A stretch of DNA of 64,000 bases from Ustulina deusta. Its lineage: Eukaryota > Ascomycota > Sordariomycetes > Xylariales > Xylariaceae. Position 1 is the stretch's first letter. The number at the start of each line of letters is the position of its first letter. The notes under the pieces were generated by a model. That model saw only the letters and a program-made list of their open reading frames with translations, searched no databases and was not told the origin of the DNA. The translations under genes and the position numbers were made by a program. This document shows, piece after piece, positions 32,322-42,362 of this stretch. The stretch covers positions 186,001-250,000 of the forward strand of contig JAJNNX010000032.1 in NCBI GenBank assembly GCA_023159155.1. The letters are read 5' to 3'.

Positions 32322-34052
32322 CCAACCACCCTGATTATGAGGCCAAATCATTATGTTTTGTTGATGGATATGAAACGGATTACGAAACACTCTTGGAGGA
32401 AGTGAAATGAGATGAGATGATTAACTGGCCGGTTGAGAGGACACCTCCGACCCTTGGAGGCGCGGTTCTTGACTGGAGAAAAGAAGGCTTGTAAAAACAC
32501 GTAGGAGGAAGATGGCGATTGTCACGTCTTTCAAATTGAAGCTAGAAATGTGACGTCAAGAAACTTATGTAATCGTATGCATGATTCATCTCCTGCCAAG
32601 ACTCCCAAGACTCTGCACTGGTCCGTCATCTTTAAGCTGTCTCCATCTCTTTACCCCTACCTCTACGCTACACATTTGCAACTCAATATCACTGTGCTCC
32701 TTGATATTAAGCGCTTATGTAGCCCAGCATCGATGCAGGTGAAATTCATCATCATCTATGGATCTCAAGGCGCGTCGCCCCTCATTTGAGCCCGGTTGGT
32801 CTTCAAGGGCTATTTATCGTGGAGTGCCCAAGAACCTGTACACCAATAAATAGCCAAAGTGAACAAACACCACGTTTCTAACTTTATCGTCTTTAGTGTA
32901 ATTATCGCTCCGAACAAGCGAGATTGACAAACTCACTCCATTCCATTTCACTCGAGACCAGGACTGTGCAACAGCAATTCTATACTAGGTATCATGGGCA
33001 CCATATCAGTGAAGATTCATGTCCACATTGTCGTCCCCCACACACAATCTCATCGTAAAAAAAGCCATTTCTTCAATAAGCAGCCTCAAACGTGCATCCT
33101 GCATCCTATACGATGTATAAAAAGGAGAAGAAGGAGAAGCACAAGCGCCGACGCACTCACGTGGTTTTATCTGGTCCTGCAATTGCCTGATGGTGGCCTC
33201 GCTGCGAGATAGGGGGCGGAACCTCAAACCCCCCTTGTCAGGGCACTGTCTCAACCCCTGCCGGACCCCTGTCGTGTTCTCTCTCCCCCACGCAGTCGCG
33301 AGCCTCACATCAAGCTTTACGCGACTACCGCTTTGCGCCCCCGTCCCCAGCTGAGGTAGGTAGTGTAAGTACGCATAGGAGGTATTCATGCGACCCAGGT
33401 CGCGGGCCAAGCCGTTATCCATCCATTCTCGACCCTCAAAGTAGGTAGGTAGTTCGCTCGCAAGACCATTCTCGGGTTAGCAGCATACGTACTTACATGT
33501 AAGTGCCGTAGCGCCAGACTGAGGCGACACCCCCGGTCGAAACCATCTCAGACTACGTGCGTCTGGCGTGCCCAGACATGGTCCTCTCGATCCTGGCGTT
33601 TCATTCTTTTCTTGGTGCAGTGTAGTGTAAGTAGTGTAGTGTGGTGTTTCTCTCTGCCAACTGACCGTCACCACTTTCTCTCCGATGAACTGATGGCGTA
33701 ATTCTCCGCGACATCATCAGTGGAGCTTTTCTTTTTCCTCACCATCGTTTCTATTCCAGCGCCCTGGGTATGGTTCGAGGTGGTGCTATCGCTCCTTTAG
33801 CTTCCTTCGCCCCCCCCCCCTGGCCTGTACCAAGTTCTCCTTCCAAGAAACATTCCGGAATGCTTTCGTTTTCGAGTTCGTGAGGGGAGATCTACACAGC
33901 TATCGCTACTGTTATTGCTATCGTTCTACGTTCTTTGCCACTGGGTTGAGCCCATAATTTGCACAACGGCTGGTCTGTTCCATCACGTTCATTGGTTTGT
34001 ATCGGGAAAGTAATCGAGAAACATATTCGTTCACGAGCGTTCCCCAGTCAGC
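32322..34052. other. Intergenic, long promoter region
   Basis: Non-coding. It includes short repeats (tgtaagtagtgtagtgtggtg at 33625-33645), CCTACCTA-type words near 33356 and 33441, and a C10 run at 33811-33820. Pyrimidine-rich sequence precedes the next gene. No gene recognised. Confidence 0.5.
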
Positions 34053-35358
34053 ATGAGGGCTCTCTACTCCGGATTTCTGCTGTTGGCTGTTGGTACCATA
34101 TCGCCGGTACAGGTGCGTATCGCGACGACCGACTCCGACGGGCGAAGACTAATGGGCAGCTAGGCCGACGCGTACAAGGTTTATGATCAACCCGTGAAGC
34201 GCTCGCTTCTGCAGGATCTTTTGGATAAACTTAGGGGAAGTGATGGCGGAAACGGACAGGATGGTGCCGCCCAAACCGTCACCGAGACTGTCCGGCAGAC
34301 TATCACGGTCGGCGGTAGCGGGCTAGGCGGACTATTCAATACTTCGGCGGCAACTGTGACGGCGACGGCGACGGTTACCGTCACACAGGCGGCTGAAGGT
34401 GCTGACGGTGCTGAAGGCGCCGTAGAGTAGGTCAAGACCACAGGTAGTAAGGTGATATTGGGGGCTGACTTTGTCGACAGGCAAGCCACGGTCACGCAGG
34501 TGGTGACTACTACGCTGGTCCAGCTAATCGCTTGCGGAACAGCCTTTGGGGTCCCGATCCCGCCGGCCGAAGCCTCGTCTGTCGCGTCTTCCATAGCCCA
34601 GGTCGTCGCGTCCGGCCTGGCGGAAGCTTCTACGGTAGCTTCCTCGGTAGCAGCTACTTCATCGACCCCAGTCCTTGAGACATCTGCTGCAGTCACAACC
34701 TCCTCGCTGATTCCAATACCCGCGGCTACTAGCTCCATACGTAAGATATCGCTGTTACCCACTTTAGCTTGCCGTGGTTAACTGACATTGAATCTGCGCA
34801 GCGGCGGTAGCACAGCCTTCGCAGGCATCTTCAGTGTCCTTGGTGAATTCGCAGCCGACATCTCTAGCCACTGTCGTACTCTCCAGTACATCGAGCGCGA
34901 TAGAGGTTTCATCGTCAAGTTCGGTTGCTGTCATCTCTAGCACATCAGACGCGGCAGAGGACGTAACACCGAGTTCATCCTCGGCCGTCGTAGACTCTAG
35001 CACGCCAGTAACATCTGCGGCACCGGAAACCACTTCATCATCAGTCGAATCATCTACAGAGGTCACGACTTCGACAGCAGCAGACACTACTACTTCAGTC
35101 GCCGGTGCATCATCGATCGTATTGCCGATCGGGTCGACCCCGTCCGTAGCCACGACGACAGCAGTGGCGGTAGGACAATCCTCGATCGTGCCCCCCGCAC
35201 AAGAAACCCCCGCCGCAGTCGTCTCAAACGTCAACCTGGCCCCGGCACTCCCAGACGCGCTCACGGCGACGACGTTCGCGGGCGCGAACGAGGGTGCCCC
35301 GATCGATTTCAACGGCGTCGATCTAAGCTCCGTAATCGACCTCGGTCCCGTTGCGTGA
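34053..35358 (+). CDS. Secreted Ser/Thr/Ala/Val-rich protein (4 exons)
   Basis: Exons are 34053-34112, 34164-34426, 34481-34740 and 34802-35358, giving 379 aa in frame. Exon 1 encodes a signal peptide (MRALYSGFLLLAVGTISPVQ) ending at the first intron, with the mature protein starting ADAYKVYDQPVKR; KR is a possible Kex2 site. Repeated TVT/TATVTVT strands follow, then long Ser/Thr/Val-rich stretches likely O-mannosylated (TSSVAATSST, SSSVAVISSTSD). The C-terminus ends IDFNGVDLSSVIDLGPVA without a hydrophobic tail, so no GPI anchor is predicted. It is probably a secreted or wall-associated protein. No enzyme domain is visible and the function is unknown. Compositional bias makes this sequence open on the opposite strand too, but the signal peptide and splice sites favour plus. 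Confidence 0.78.
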
Positions 35359-35898
35359 TCGCCGTTGATGAGGCTTTCGAGATGGGGAAAAGGGGGCGGG
35401 GGGGGCAAGAGAGAAGAGGAGCTGAAATCGCGGGAGAAGAAAACGCGCATATATCAGACTTTTTTTTTTTTCCTTTTTTTTTGTCCGCTAACTACCTGTT
35501 TGATATATGTATCTGTAAACCTTCTAGATTCAATCTTGAGAAAAACCCCCTGGTGGAGAATATTTCTTTTCTTGAGTATATAATGCAATATAAAAGAATC
35601 TGACTCTATATGCTATGATGAGAATTTGTGATAATGTTGTATGTCTTTCCATATCCACGTCGCCACGCATTTTCTTAGTTGTTTCCTTGCGTCCCTGCAG
35701 CCCTGCTCGAAACAAAAAGTCAAGATCACTTCCCGTTCTCTCTCTCTCATCATAAGTCTATTTCATGCCATCGCCGATGAAGTGGCGTGAGACCGTTCGA
35801 GGTTATCTCGAAGCAGCAAGTATATTGAGGGGGTATCATAAGTCTAAGTTTTCTCTTCAAGCCCGAAACGCCAAATCCGTCCGTGTACTCAAAATGCA
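35359..35898. other. Convergent intergenic, poly-T tract
   Basis: The 3' ends of the Ser/Thr-rich gene and RPP1 meet here. A T-rich tract broken by two C bases spans about 35460-35482. Nothing coding. Confidence 0.5.
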
Positions 35899-36984
35899 TT
35901 ATATACCAGTTGTTCCATCTTCTGCTTGTTTCTTTCGCAGGGCGGCTCTCAATTTCTTCGCTTGCCGTTTACTCATCGGCTGTTCTTCGCCCTCACCTCC
36001 AGTAGCCAAGGTCTCGACATCGTCGCCACTTTTTCTTTTCTTTCCCCTGGGACCGTTCATTTCTTGGTTCTTATTCTTCTTGCCCTCGTTGCCCTGTGCG
36101 ATTCCAGAAGTCGCTTCGGCACTCCCATCACCGTCTTCGCCCATCTCGACGTCGACTTGGACACGGTCCGCCACGCCGACGATATCAACGACGCCTCGGA
36201 AGCCGCTGCGCCTCAGGCCCTCATTGATGACGACGCCTCGCGGTAGCACGCCCAGTCCCTCTGTGGCGCGATCCGTCGGCAAACCCCACACGTGAAGCAA
36301 GTTTATAACGTCGGCGGGCCCACGCAAGCCCAGCACGGATCGTGCCTCGCTACTTATCACAATGCCGCGGCCACCAGTTGCGCGGATCAATGACGACACA
36401 TTGCCAATGAAGGCCGCACGGGCGCGAGCGTCAACGCCTGCCCCTGCGTTGCCAACTTGGCCGCTACTCCCGCCCTTGGCACCCTTAGGTCCGAGAACAT
36501 GCGCTGGCGCCGGCCCTTGCAGAACCTGCGAATAGCACACCTCGAAGCGAACGCCGCGATTCACGGCGAACATGCAGGGCTTCGGACGGAAGCTGAAGGG
36601 CTGCCGCACCGTCAAGTCCAGCGATATCATGGATATATCATTCAGGCTCTGGCAGGCGGCCGAGAAACTCTCGTCGGTCTGCGGACGCACGGCGAGGATG
36701 TCGTACGCGGAGGCGAGCTGGGGCAGACGGTGGTGTTGCGACGGTTCCGTCAGGACGACGGTTGCGCGGCGGAGGATGGTGGGGAGTTTCGGCGGCGAGG
36801 AAGAGGAAGAGGAGGGCAATTCGAATCTCGGCAGCGAATTCGTCATGTTCGGCGGGATTGGCGCCCCGAGCGTGTGATTGACGGCGACGACATCGTAGCC
36901 GAGGGATGCGCTGAAACGGAGCGTGCGCTCGAGCTCGGTGGGGCTCGTGTGCGGCGACCACGCAATATTGAGGTCGTAGAGCAT
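35899..36984 (-). CDS. RPP1: RNase P/MRP subunit RPP1 (Rpp30 family)
   Basis: Single exon, 361 aa. Members of this family form a TIM-barrel-like subunit of RNase P and RNase MRP, which process tRNA 5' ends and pre-rRNA. The N-terminus MLYDLNIAWSP begins the first strand, followed by LGYDVVAVNHT. The middle has the family motif YDILAVRPQTDESFSAACQS, then ISLDLTVRQPFSFRPKPCMFA and RGVRFEVCYS. Later come GRGIVISSEARSVLGLRGPADVINLL and LPRGVVINEGLRRSG. The C-terminal tail is low-complexity and basic with a lysine cluster (KKNKN, KRQAKKLRAALRKK), probably a nuclear or nucleolar signal. The promoter is shared with the zinc-ribbon gene. Confidence 0.93.
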   Translation of the reverse strand: MLYDLNIAWSPHTSPTELERTLRFSASLGYDVVAVNHTLGAPIPPNMTNSLPRFELPSSSSSSPPKLPTILRRATVVLTEPSQHHRLPQLASAYDILAVRPQTDESFSAACQSLNDISMISLDLTVRQPFSFRPKPCMFAVNRGVRFEVCYSQVLQGPAPAHVLGPKGAKGGSSGQVGNAGAGVDARARAAFIGNVSSLIRATGGRGIVISSEARSVLGLRGPADVINLLHVWGLPTDRATEGLGVLPRGVVINEGLRRSGFRGVVDIVGVADRVQVDVEMGEDGDGSAEATSGIAQGNEGKKNKNQEMNGPRGKKRKSGDDVETLATGGEGEEQPMSKRQAKKLRAALRKKQAEDGTTGI

Positions 36985-37752
36985 GTTTATAAGAATAAGG
37001 GGCGCGAGGCCCGCGGGCGCATGCGATGTGGGCTTGGATGGAATAAGGATTTCGTTGTTGTCGATGTGTTGGAGGGGTTGGAACCTTAATACCGATTCGA
37101 AATTGTCACGACATTTTCTTATCGGAGCAAGCTGCTAAAAGCTCTTGTGGGGTACCTAGGCCTAACGGTAGCAAGCTATGTACCTACCTCTAGGTACTTA
37201 GGTACTATCTAGAGCACTCTAGTACTAACTCTCTGCCGCCCCTAGTGCTAGGTATGGGCAGCGGCAGTCCAGCGGTACAAACAGTGGCGGATTGGCTACC
37301 TACTTATTCAGGACACCGATGTTCTGGCAGCCACTCCGCCGTCTTCAAAAGTTCCTTGGGTAGTACTTAACATTATGTAGGTAGTGTAGGTAGGTATTGG
37401 ATAGTTCTGTGTTCTTGGCTGCGGCATCCGAGCTCAACCTATCTATAGCGTGGTGGCGCAGTCTTCCAGTCGTGACGCAGCATCCACTTCCACATGTCGC
37501 TTTATCAGTGATCAGGGAACCCATTTGAGCCGCCTGAATTACCACCTCATACGATACCTCTTACATTACAAGTCTACCTAGTAGATACCATCTCTTACAT
37601 TTCATCCTTATTTCTACATCTACGACCCTTTGCACCGCGAAAACAGTCCGACACAACAGGATTTCGACTCCCAGCTTCGACGGCATCGCACTCCGCGCCA
37701 TCTCGAATAGCCCTCGCACGCCGGACGTCGCTTCAGCCGCACTCGCCGGACC
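36985..37752. promoter_or_regulatory. Divergent promoter RPP1/zinc-ribbon gene with TAGGTACC patch
   Basis: Bidirectional promoter. From about 37150 to 37395 there are repeated words such as ggtacctaggcc, tacctacctctaggtacttaggtac and gtaggtagtgtaggtaggta. No coding feature. Confidence 0.55.
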
Positions 37753-38237
37753 ATGTGTCTAATCTTCACCTGCGGCGAGCACACCTTCCGCAAGGAGGTT
37801 GAGGGATACGAGGGCCTCACCTGCCAGTGCCACAACTGCGGTAACTACGCCGCCCATGTCATCAAGAGCAACCCGTGGTTTACTTTCTGTTTCATCGTGA
37901 GTGTCCCTTGTCTTCCCTCTTCTCTGTCTCCTCTCTCCTCTCCTCTCCTCTCCGCCTTACGTTTGCACGTAGAGCCGTGCTACATGTGTGCGCAACTAGG
38001 AAATCGCGCGATATATGTGCTAACTCGTTGATCCCACAGCCCGTGTTACCTCTCTCCTTCAAAGGCTACCACGATGTTGTGTGTCACGTCTGCAACTTCG
38101 CCCAGCCGCTCGAGAACAGACCTGATGTCATGAACATGAAGGGTGGAGGTAACAATATACCGTTGCAAAATCAAGGCCCGCATCAAGGCTGGGGTAGCCC
38201 GCCGCCTCAAGGTCAACCACCCATGCAGTATAAGTAA
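37753..38237 (+). CDS. Small zinc-ribbon protein (2 exons)
   Basis: Exons are 37753-37896 and 38040-38237, giving 113 aa. The N-terminus MCLIFTCGEHTFRKE is followed by CQCHNCGNYAAHVIK, and after the intron by VVCHVCNFAQPLENR. This gives CxxC pairs spaced as in a rubredoxin-like zinc ribbon, probably binding one Zn. The intron interrupts a short hydrophobic strand (WFTFCFI / PVLPLSF). The C-terminal 35 residues are Gly/Pro/Gln-rich and look disordered. Small proteins of this design are widespread in Pezizomycotina and are uncharacterised as far as I know. Promoter shared with RPP1. Confidence 0.85.
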
Positions 38238-40197
38238 CCCAGCTACGGGGACCCACCGATAGGAATGGTCACTCGGTAGGAACAATGAAGCATACAGAGA
38301 TGATATCACGGGAGCATCGAAAGCGGGCGATATACGGCGGCAATTCTGATGTCCAATAATGCAGTTATGGCCAAGAGGGAATGTTATTTAGGCATAAGGG
38401 CTCGGGTGTAGCTCATGCCATGGCGTTAAGGGATGGACAAATGTTCTTTATTGATTTCATAATGACTACTACCAGCATCAGAGAACCGCAAGCTTTTGTT
38501 TTCTGACCTCTGCGCTTTGCATATCAGATACCTAGAAAATAAGTTTCTTTTGGTTAGTATTGATGACATGCATATATCTGTCTTACCTCTTGTCTCTCAC
38601 TGCAAAGCAAGTGTGCTGGCGACAAGGATGGTCAGTAGAAATGGCCGTCGACTAGTGCACGTGAATTTAAGCATACCAGGAGAAGAAGGTTAAAATGAAA
38701 CTACAAATAAAAATGAGCATTATATATCGTACGAGTCGCAATGCTGTTTTACTACATAGTAGATTTATTGAGCTTTGGGTTAACCGGAAAACTACTACCA
38801 ATGGACCACAGAACAAATCCGCAGCTTCTTCTTTTCTGCTACCCGATTGGTTCGAAGAGGTTTACCTAAGGAGCTGCGGGAAGAAATCGCTCTGTATAAC
38901 GCACTATCTAGACAGAGGCAATCGGCAAGCTAAGTTGTTATCGTATCCCGCAGGAAGGTCTACGAAAACTAACAGACACCATCTAATGGCTTCCCTTCCG
39001 CAGTCCCCATTTAGTAGTTTCCACCGATATGGAAGAGAGGCTAGAAGGCTTCCTGCCCCTAACAAGTGTCCGGCCCAGTAAGTCTACGTAAACTTCTCTA
39101 TATTCCTTCATTGACAACATGCATGCCTTTAGCATGTACCCCGACTCTATTAAACTTTGCTAGATGAGAGGAGAAAACATGACCTAACGCTGTCTTTCCA
39201 AGCCTTGGACTTGATATCCTTACCTCCGCATTGCGCAAAGCGAATAGATCAAGGTTGTTGCAGCCTTGTAGGCCCCTGAACGCTCAAATCATACTTGTAC
39301 GCGAAATGATCGCCGAACTATCCCCAGTTAGAGTTATTCACAAAATCGTACAGTAAATCATAGACCGGCGCATATATAGCTTACCTTGTTTTGTTGATAG
39401 AGACTTCTACCGCTCTTATACTAGGATTTATTTATTAACACAGACAGCCTACTTACAAGGAAATTATGCATCCTATTTTTTTTGAACAACTATCATTATA
39501 TCATTCATCGATCTTCTTGACTGTAATAGCGCTGACTTTTAATGCGATGCTGCTACGAGCCCAGCAAGTGTTCGAGGTCGTTCGGGATCAACATACACAG
39601 CTGTAATTGCCACTATGACGCCCCTAGGCCGAGCCATTACCTAATCACCAGGGACTTAGCAGGAAGAAGAACACCGTCAAGGCAACTGTTTCGGGGCGCA
39701 TCAACGAATCGGACATACCAGAGTACGGCCAGCGCATCCTCGGCCGGGGCAGCTCAAACGAGTCAAAAGAACTAACGGAGTCTTAAGCCTAGAATTAGCT
39801 ATTTAAAACCGGTTGCTAAAGAGACTACAGTACATCTCCCTCTCTTACGCAACTTACACAAAAACTACAGGAAACAAACACTCCTGGTTCAGTTGTTCGT
39901 TTGTGTAGTGTCTTGCTCATACGAGCTGTGTGTATACCACTTAGATTACACACTGACCTTGGGTGTGTATAAGTCGACAGCTACTTCCCTCTTTATATAT
40001 GCTAGTTTTTACCAAGACCTATCAAGAACTAACTAACTCTTCGATTTGCTTTTTGGTTTTGTTTTTTTGGTTTTTTTTTTGGCTAAGTTTTGAGGTTTTA
40101 TCTACCTAGATCCCAAGATGTTCGTGGTACAGTCGATCATGAGATTAGGTACACAGTCTAAGCAACATCCAGTAATTGGTCAACTAGATGGATCTCT
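38238..40197. other. Intergenic, no gene confirmed
   Basis: About 2 kb without a convincing gene. A short coding-like run in one frame at about 39640-39780 (RKKNTVKATVSGRINESDIP) lies downstream of stop codons and cannot be assigned. T-rich tracts occur around 40045-40080, upstream of the tRNA gene. Confidence 0.45.
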
Positions 40198-40297
40198 GGT
40201 GAGATGGCCGAGTGGTTATGGCGCTGCGTTCAGGTAAACCCTGTTCACAAATTTCGCAGTGGAGCAATCCGCGTGGGTTCGAGTCCCACTCTCATCA
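40198..40297 (+). tRNA. tRNA-Leu (anticodon CAG) with 19-nt intron
   Basis: The acceptor stem GGTGAGA pairs with TCTCATC (one G-U pair), with discriminator A at 40297. The D-arm is GCC...GGC, with A box TGGCCGAGTGGT. The anticodon stem CTGCG (40224-40228) pairs with CGCAG (40255-40259). The anticodon CAG is at 40231-40233. The intron after position 37 is 40235-40253 and contains CTG, complementary to the anticodon, as expected for splicing-endonuclease substrates. The long variable arm TGGAGCAATCCGC marks a class II tRNA. The T-arm GTGGG TTCGAGT CCCAC carries the B box. Five T residues at 40305-40309 serve as RNA polymerase III terminator. Confidence 0.93.
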
Positions 40298-40810
40298 TCT
40301 TGTGTTTTTGTTCGAACAATCACCAAGTTTTTATTTTCCCCATCAATTTTTAGCTTTTTTTCTCTCTTTCTCTCTCATAGTTCCTAGTTGCATTAACAAT
40401 TTTTGCAGTGATATAAACATACAATAGTGATTGAATCTTTGATGTATGTGATAACGGTCTATCTATCTTAGCTTGCACTATGGATGTCAACCTGTTTTCT
40501 GTTGTTTTAGTCCGAGACTGACAAATTGTTCAGCAACACTCTCAACCAGACATCTCTCTTTTATTAGTGGAGGAGACACAAATATTCTACGCAAGCTCAA
40601 TGTTTCGCCCAACAAACAAGCAGATTATTTCCCCCGAAATAAGTCATGAGCATGTAGGGGGGCATATCTAATGACTTCCGTCGTCTCTGGAATTTCTGTG
40701 CACCCGTGATGCTTTAGCGTATGTACGTATACGCCTCATCAACACACCACGCATCCTATCTAGTACTGTGCCTTCGTCTCCACGAATCAAGCTACCAGTG
40801 AGCATTTATC
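40298..40810. other. Intergenic, tRNA to LigD-like gene
   Basis: The T5 terminator at 40305-40309 follows the tRNA; the rest is promoter of the phosphoesterase gene. No other feature. Confidence 0.5.
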
Positions 40811-42362
40811 ATGGCCACCAAACGATCGCGCAGCCCAGAATTGGTACCAAACCCCTTCATCAAGAAGAGAAATCTAGAATGGAGCATTGATATCACTGGC
40901 TTGCCCCATGATGCCGCTAGCTCAAGCAGCTCCGACGAGGACGAAGAGCCCTCGCATCGTCAAGGTGAGGAGCAGCCAACCGCCTCCGCCATTGAAGCCG
41001 GGAAAGCTGGCATAGAGGATCATCTCGACTACTTCTGTGCGCTTCTGGCTAAGACCAGTCTGTCACCGTTCCCTTCAGGCACCCCTCATCTCTCCGTGGA
41101 AGGCTATCGGAAATTGTACGAGGTCAATGCCGGAAGTTCTCGAGGAGCGCACTTCATTATCCATCAGCATGACCACCCGATTGCAGGAACGCATTACGAC
41201 CTACGATTGCAAATCAATGAGACGAGCAGCGCATCATGGGCCATCATGTACGGACTCCCTGGGGATCCGAATAGTTTCCGGCTGAATCGGAATGCGACCG
41301 AGACGCGAATACACTGTTTATGGGCAAGTAGTAGTTTCTTTAGCCACGGCTATAAAATTGTCGACTAACACTAACGAGCGACAGAATCATCTCATTGAAA
41401 CAGCCTCTCACGCCACCGGCTCCCTCCTCATCTGGGATACAGGCACCTACACCATCTTGCCGACAGCGCGCAAGCATTCACGGGATGACTCGCAATCCTC
41501 GACAGATGAAGATGGCAGCTCGCCGGCGTTGACAGAGCAGCAAAAGCTACATGAGGCCTTTGCAGCACGAAAGATCAGATTGCAGCTTCACGGCACGCGC
41601 CTGCCAGCACCGTATGTGTTGAATCTACGTCTAACGCGCGAGGAGGATGCGGTGGGCCGGGCGCGGAGTACACACACTCCCAAGACGCGAAGGCGACGCG
41701 GCGCGCCGTCCACGCCCTCGGGCAGGATAACCCGATCGGCCGCCAAAGGCAAGAAGAATGCGCCTGAGCGCGGTACGAGTTCCGACTCCGAACCGGAATA
41801 TTCTTCTACTCCCTCCGGAAGAAGAAGAAGTACCGGAAAGGAAGTGCAGGAAATTCGGACCGGCGGTGACGACGAAGACGACGCGGAAATCGTGCATGCC
41901 CCCGTGGAACGGGTTACGGAGGGCGAGAAGGAGATTTCCGCTACCGAGCGCGAACTACGCGAGCTCGAGGACGAAGAAGTTCGCAGGACCAACGCATACC
42001 CCGGCGCAACGAACTCTATCGGCAGCGTGCACCAGAGGCGGTGGTACCTGTCCCTGGACCGCGAGGCAAGCGGGTTCGCGAAGCGACGGAGGGAAGGGCG
42101 GCCTGTTTGGGAAGATGCGGGCACTCGTTCGGCCGCGTCAGCAGAGCGTCTTCGGAAAGCAGAAGACGGCAGGAAGGAGGAGGAGAAGAAGAAAACGGAT
42201 GAAGATGAAACCGCCATGCTACGGCTGGCCTATCCATTCTACGTCCGCGGCGTCGATTACGAGCGCAGTGTGGTTACGGGACGGCTGGGCAGCGAAGTAC
42301 TGAGGGATGAGGGGGTGACTGGGTATGTCGGCCGGAAGGGCTGGCAGGCGGTTCTGAAGTAG
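40811..42362 (+). CDS. LigD-type 3'-phosphoesterase domain protein (2 exons, GC-AG intron)
   Basis: Exons are 40811-41323 and 41385-42362, giving 496 aa. The N-terminal 210 residues contain the 3'-phosphoesterase (PE) fold known from bacterial LigD, where it trims 3' phosphates or ribonucleotides at DNA ends. Core motifs are HFIIHQHDHPIAGTHYDLRL (about residues 114-133; His and Asp metal ligands), SWAIMYGLPGDP and, after the intron, HATGSLLIWDTGTYTIL. The intron starts GCAAGT and ends CGACAG, with a CTAAC branch site; only the GC donor preserves the frame (W then NHLIE). Residues after about 240 are low-complexity and charged (TPKTRRRRGAPST, SSDSEPEYSS, EEEKKKTDEDE), ending with a conserved-looking YPFYVRGVDYERSVV segment. 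No ligase or primase domain is attached. A nuclear DNA-repair role is an inference. Confidence 0.85.

Noticed and set aside
34187..35450. Minus-strand ORFs of 191 and 228 codons opposite the Ser/Thr-rich gene
   Set aside because: The GC-rich repetitive composition opens both strands. Only the plus strand has a signal peptide and matching splice sites.
39540..39780. Coding-like stretch before the tRNA gene
   Set aside because: Three stops in the first part, no start codon, and no recognisable family; insufficient to annotate.
41588..42237. Minus-strand ORF of 209 codons over the LigD-like gene tail
   Set aside because: It is Ser/Arg-rich by reflection of Glu/Arg-rich codons and has no start or domain features.
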